A stretch of 7,728 bases of DNA, taken from an uncultured Peptococcaceae bacterium (lineage in GTDB: Bacteria > Bacillota > Dehalobacteriia > UBA4068 > JAAVYR01). The notes under the pieces are model-generated. The model ran no database searches and had not been told where the DNA came from. It worked only from the letters and a program-made list of their open reading frames with translations. Made by a program: the position numbers and the translations under genes. The DNA lies in the NCBI GenBank assembly GCA_949739465.1, contig CATIYQ010000116.1, positions 1 through 7,728 on the forward strand, read 5' to 3'. Positions 5,622-7,728 of the stretch are shown here, in pieces; the stretch's first letter is position 1; each line of letters starts with the position of its first letter.

Positions 5622-6672
5622 AAATAAAACTTACGAGTCTATTCTGCGGGAAAAATTAAGTAGAGTGGCAGAAAGCCTAGACAAACGAGAAGGCTCTATC
5701 ATCTATGACGCTTTAGCGCCGAACTCTTTGGAGTCCGCTATGATTTATGCGGCGCTGGATACCATCTTAAATGAAACCTTTGCAGACACTGCAAGTAGAG
5801 AATATCTTATCAAGCGTTGCGCGGAGCGAGGAATCAAACCTTATGCTGCAACGGCGGCGCGGGGCATTGGCGAGTTTAATATGGCGGTATCCTTGGGCAG
5901 CCGGTTCTCTTGCGGCAAATATAACTGGGTTGTTACGGAGCAAATCACTACCACACGGTTTTATCTGCTCTGCGAAACGGAAGGAGCAGAGCCTAATGGC
6001 TATACAGGGCAGCTCATTCCTATCGACTACATCGAAGGGTTGACCTCTGCGCAGCTTATCTCTATTGCCATCAATGGGGAAGATGAGGAGGATACCGAAT
6101 CCTTGCGATTACGATACCTAAATAGCTTCAAGGGACAATCTTATGGCTTTAACCGCGCTCAATATGTGGAGGTAGTAGAATCCATGCCTGGAGTAGGCGG
6201 CTGTAAACCTTACAGGGCTTGGAACGGACCGGGAACGGTCAAGCTGGTGATTACTGACAGCGAATATAGCGCGCCTTCTGAGGAATTGATTGATTCTGTA
6301 CAGACGGCTATTGACCCTACCCAAAACAGCGGTGAAGGCATTGGACTTGCGCCGATTGACCATGAAGTAACAGTGGAAGGGGTAACGGAAACGGCAATTA
6401 ACATCGCAACCTCTCTTACCTTTGCTCCCGGTTGGACACTGGCGGATACGCTTCCTTATATTGAGAATGCCATTGATAATTACTTTCAGGAGTTAAACGC
6501 TACTTGGGCAAGGGAAGAAAATCTTTTGGTAAGAGTTTCGCAAATTGAGTATCGTTTGCTTGCCCTTAGCGGCGTAGTGGATATTAGTAGCACTACCTTA
6601 AACGGCGGCACAGCAAATCTTCTGCTGGATAAAAATGCCATTGCCATAAGAGGGGTGTTTACCAATGGATAA
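5614..6672 (+). CDS. xkdT: Baseplate J-like wedge protein XkdT (T4 gp6 / P2 gpJ family)
   Basis: A 352-aa protein, nearly the same length as PBSX XkdT. It is the main wedge subunit that forms the ring around the hub and links tail fibres and sheath to the baseplate. The N-terminus has YESILREKLSRVAESLDKRE followed by GSIIYDALAPNSLESA (27-42), then REYLIKRCAERGIKPYAAT (62-80). The central domain contains NGEDEEDTESLRLRYLNSFK (154-173), FNRAQYVEVVESMPGV (179-194) and the DPTQNSGEGIGLAPIDHEV hallmark (234-252). The C-terminal domain ends with RVSQIEYRLLALSGVVDIS. ATG 5614 overlaps the xkdS stop by 8 nt; GGAGG (5600-5604) lies 9 nt upstream. The nearby ATG 5610 is in the xkdS frame and stops at once, so it is not used here. 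Confidence 0.95.
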   Translation: MYENKTYESILREKLSRVAESLDKREGSIIYDALAPNSLESAMIYAALDTILNETFADTASREYLIKRCAERGIKPYAATAARGIGEFNMAVSLGSRFSCGKYNWVVTEQITTTRFYLLCETEGAEPNGYTGQLIPIDYIEGLTSAQLISIAINGEDEEDTESLRLRYLNSFKGQSYGFNRAQYVEVVESMPGVGGCKPYRAWNGPGTVKLVITDSEYSAPSEELIDSVQTAIDPTQNSGEGIGLAPIDHEVTVEGVTETAINIATSLTFAPGWTLADTLPYIENAIDNYFQELNATWAREENLLVRVSQIEYRLLALSGVVDISSTTLNGGTANLLLDKNAIAIRGVFTNG

Positions 6673-7225
6673 CTTCAATACGGCAAGAACCATTGATTTG
6701 CTGGGATATTTGCCTGATGTGCTGAAGGATACCAAGGAAATGCAGGCCATTATGCAAACGGAAACGCCGGAAATCCAGGCGCTTTGGCAGGCTTGTGAAG
6801 ATGTGATGAACGACCAATTCATCGCCGAAGCCACGGAAAATGGTGTGGCGCGAAGGGAGAAAATGCTGGGCATTTCGCCCTTTGCCACGGACACCTTAGA
6901 CGACAGGAAATTTCGCATTTTAAGTCGGTACAACGAAAATATTCCTTATACGCGGAGAAGTCTCATGCGGCAGCTGGCGGCCCTTTGCGGCGAAGACGGT
7001 TATAGTGTCCAGTTCCTGACCAAAGATTTTACGGTGAAGGTAAAGGTAGAACTGACAGCCAAGAAACAGGAGACTGCAGTCAGTGAGCTATTGGAACGAA
7101 TCTTACCGTATAACATGGTCTTTACGGTGGAGCTTCTTTACAACCAATGGCAAATGGTGAAAGCATATACCTGGGGTGCTCTTGCTGCCCGAACTTGGAA
7201 CCAAGTACGAGAGGAGGTTTTATAA
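6665..7225 (+). CDS. xkdU: XkdU/YmfQ-like tail protein (DUF2313)
   Basis: A 186-aa protein, similar to PBSX XkdU (about 195). DUF2313 proteins (the P2 gpI-like position) follow baseplate J and are thought to connect the wedge to tail fibres. Signatures include DLLGYLPDVLKDTKEMQAIM at residues 11-30, EIQALWQACEDVMNDQFI at 36-53, the conserved GVARREKMLGISPFATDTLDD (60-80), RKFRILSRYNENIPYTRRSL (81-100), ALCGEDGYSV (106-115) and the C-terminal TWGALAARTWNQVRE. ATG 6665 overlaps the xkdT stop by 8 nt and has GAGGGG (6650-6655) 9 nt upstream. Its stop TAA (7223-7225) directly abuts the fibre gene ATG. Family assignment is secure; the precise contacts are inferred from gene order. Confidence 0.92.
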   Translation: MDNFNTARTIDLLGYLPDVLKDTKEMQAIMQTETPEIQALWQACEDVMNDQFIAEATENGVARREKMLGISPFATDTLDDRKFRILSRYNENIPYTRRSLMRQLAALCGEDGYSVQFLTKDFTVKVKVELTAKKQETAVSELLERILPYNMVFTVELLYNQWQMVKAYTWGALAARTWNQVREEVL

Positions 7226-7728
7226 ATGGCGGATTATACGGAAAACTACAACTTAAAAAAGCCCTCGCCTGAAGACTTTGTAGACATTGCTGACATCAAC
7301 GGCAACATGGATGCGATTGATGAGGCGTTGCTGGAATGCAAGGAAGAAGCTGGAGCTGGAGCTGTCTATTGCACCTGCACGGCAGCTTCCAATGAGGCCG
7401 CAAAGGTGGCAACGGTGGTACGGGGAAAATTCAAGCTGGAAATAGGCGTCGCGGTGGATGTAAAGTTTACAAATACTAATATAACAAGCAGTCCTACGCT
7501 TAATGTAAACAATACGGGAGCAAAGTACATCAAAATGTACGGTACAGCATCTGTGCCCAACTATATATGGCAAGCCGGGGCGATGGTTCACTTTGTCTAT
7601 GACGGCACAAATTGGATTATGGAAAACACCGCGCAGGCAAGCACAGTATATTATGGAGTAACAAAACTCTCCCCCAGCGTATCCAGTACGCTTACAAGTA
7701 TGGCAGCAACGCCTTCGGCGGTGAAACA
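7226..7728 (+). CDS. Tail fibre protein, N-terminal 167 residues (3' truncated by window)
   Basis: From ATG 7226, with AGGAGG at 7212-7217 and 8-nt spacing, the frame is open to the window edge, so the gene is incomplete. Residues 1-36 (MADYTENYNLKKP, then ED..DIADINGNMDAIDEAL) form the conserved N-terminus of fibres encoded right after XkdU in Bacillota phages, presumably the baseplate attachment part. A short GAGAG linker (42-46) leads to a domain at about 47-133 (CTCTAASNEAAKVATV, PTLNVNNTGAKYI, VHFVYDGTNWIMEN) that recurs in many phage fibres. Residues 141-167 (VYYGVTKLSPSVSSTLTS, then ATPSAVK) match the Phage_fiber_2 type repeat that precedes the fibre shaft. It should bind the host surface. 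The receptor-binding tip is outside the window, so specificity cannot be judged. It corresponds in position to PBSX XkdV. Confidence 0.87.
   Translation, partial: MADYTENYNLKKPSPEDFVDIADINGNMDAIDEALLECKEEAGAGAVYCTCTAASNEAAKVATVVRGKFKLEIGVAVDVKFTNTNITSSPTLNVNNTGAKYIKMYGTASVPNYIWQAGAMVHFVYDGTNWIMENTAQASTVYYGVTKLSPSVSSTLTSMAATPSAVK

Noticed and set aside
5771..6043. 90-codon + strand open frame inside xkdT in another frame
   Set aside because: It is fully nested in a conserved baseplate J gene, has no ribosome site of note and has a low-information Arg/Ser/Leu-rich translation.
6598..6933. 111-codon open frame on the minus strand over the xkdT/xkdU junction
   Set aside because: It spans two confidently assigned genes and has no family resemblance; it is a by-product of their codon composition.
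7255..7261. In-frame A_AAA_AAG slippery heptamer near the start of the tail fibre gene
   Set aside because: Slippage would reach a stop after three codons (GCC CTC GCC TGA), giving a peptide of about 15 residues; no stimulatory structure was seen.
7253..7591. 112-codon open frame on the minus strand
   Set aside because: It lies antisense to the tail fibre gene, which has a clear ribosome site and recognisable domains; the minus-strand translation is Cys/Arg/Ser-rich and resembles no family.

Overview
The window is a continuous stretch of the tail and baseplate operon of a contractile-tailed (myovirus-type) temperate phage or prophage, organised like the Bacillus subtilis PBSX (Xkd) element. 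Every supported gene is on the + strand. The PBSX-like order, the strong GGAGG-type Shine-Dalgarno sequences and the protein families point to a Bacillota (Firmicutes) host. The protein flavour resembles prophages of gut Clostridia or Negativicutes, but the species cannot be fixed from the sequence. No head, lysis, integrase or regulatory genes are in view, so a complete prophage, a defective one and a tailocin (headless tail bacteriocin) cannot be told apart here.

Layout: 1-185 is the C-terminal end of the tail sheath protein (XkdK). 198-671 is the tail tube (XkdM). 682-1110 is the tail assembly chaperone (XkdN), followed in the -1 frame by a 58-codon extension (1107-1283) that has no start signal of its own. 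The two are joined by a textbook -1 frameshift signal: A_AAA_AAC directly before the UAA stop, a 7-nt spacer and a two-tier stem-loop. A strong GC-rich hairpin (1278-1307) lies between the chaperone region and the tape measure gene (1325-3220, XkdO), which is short at 631 aa.

The baseplate block follows with no gaps: XkdP with LysM (3220-3879), hub XkdQ (3876-4841), XkdR/DUF2577 (probably starting at TTG 4831, to 5226), XkdS/gp25-like (5223-5621), XkdT/baseplate J (5614-6672) and XkdU/DUF2313 (6665-7225). The window ends inside the first tail fibre gene (7226 onward), which carries a widespread fibre domain and the start of a Phage_fiber_2-like repeat.

How the genes work together: the tube polymerises around the tape measure with help from the chaperone pair, and the sheath wraps the tube. 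XkdP/Q/R form the hub and tip, XkdS/T form the wedges that link sheath to baseplate, and XkdU links the wedge to the fibres that bind the host. This is a recognisable module and not a new system. The points most worth a second look are the complete frameshift cassette, the hairpin before the tape measure, and an HxH motif in XkdR that suggests a minimal metal-bound spike tip.
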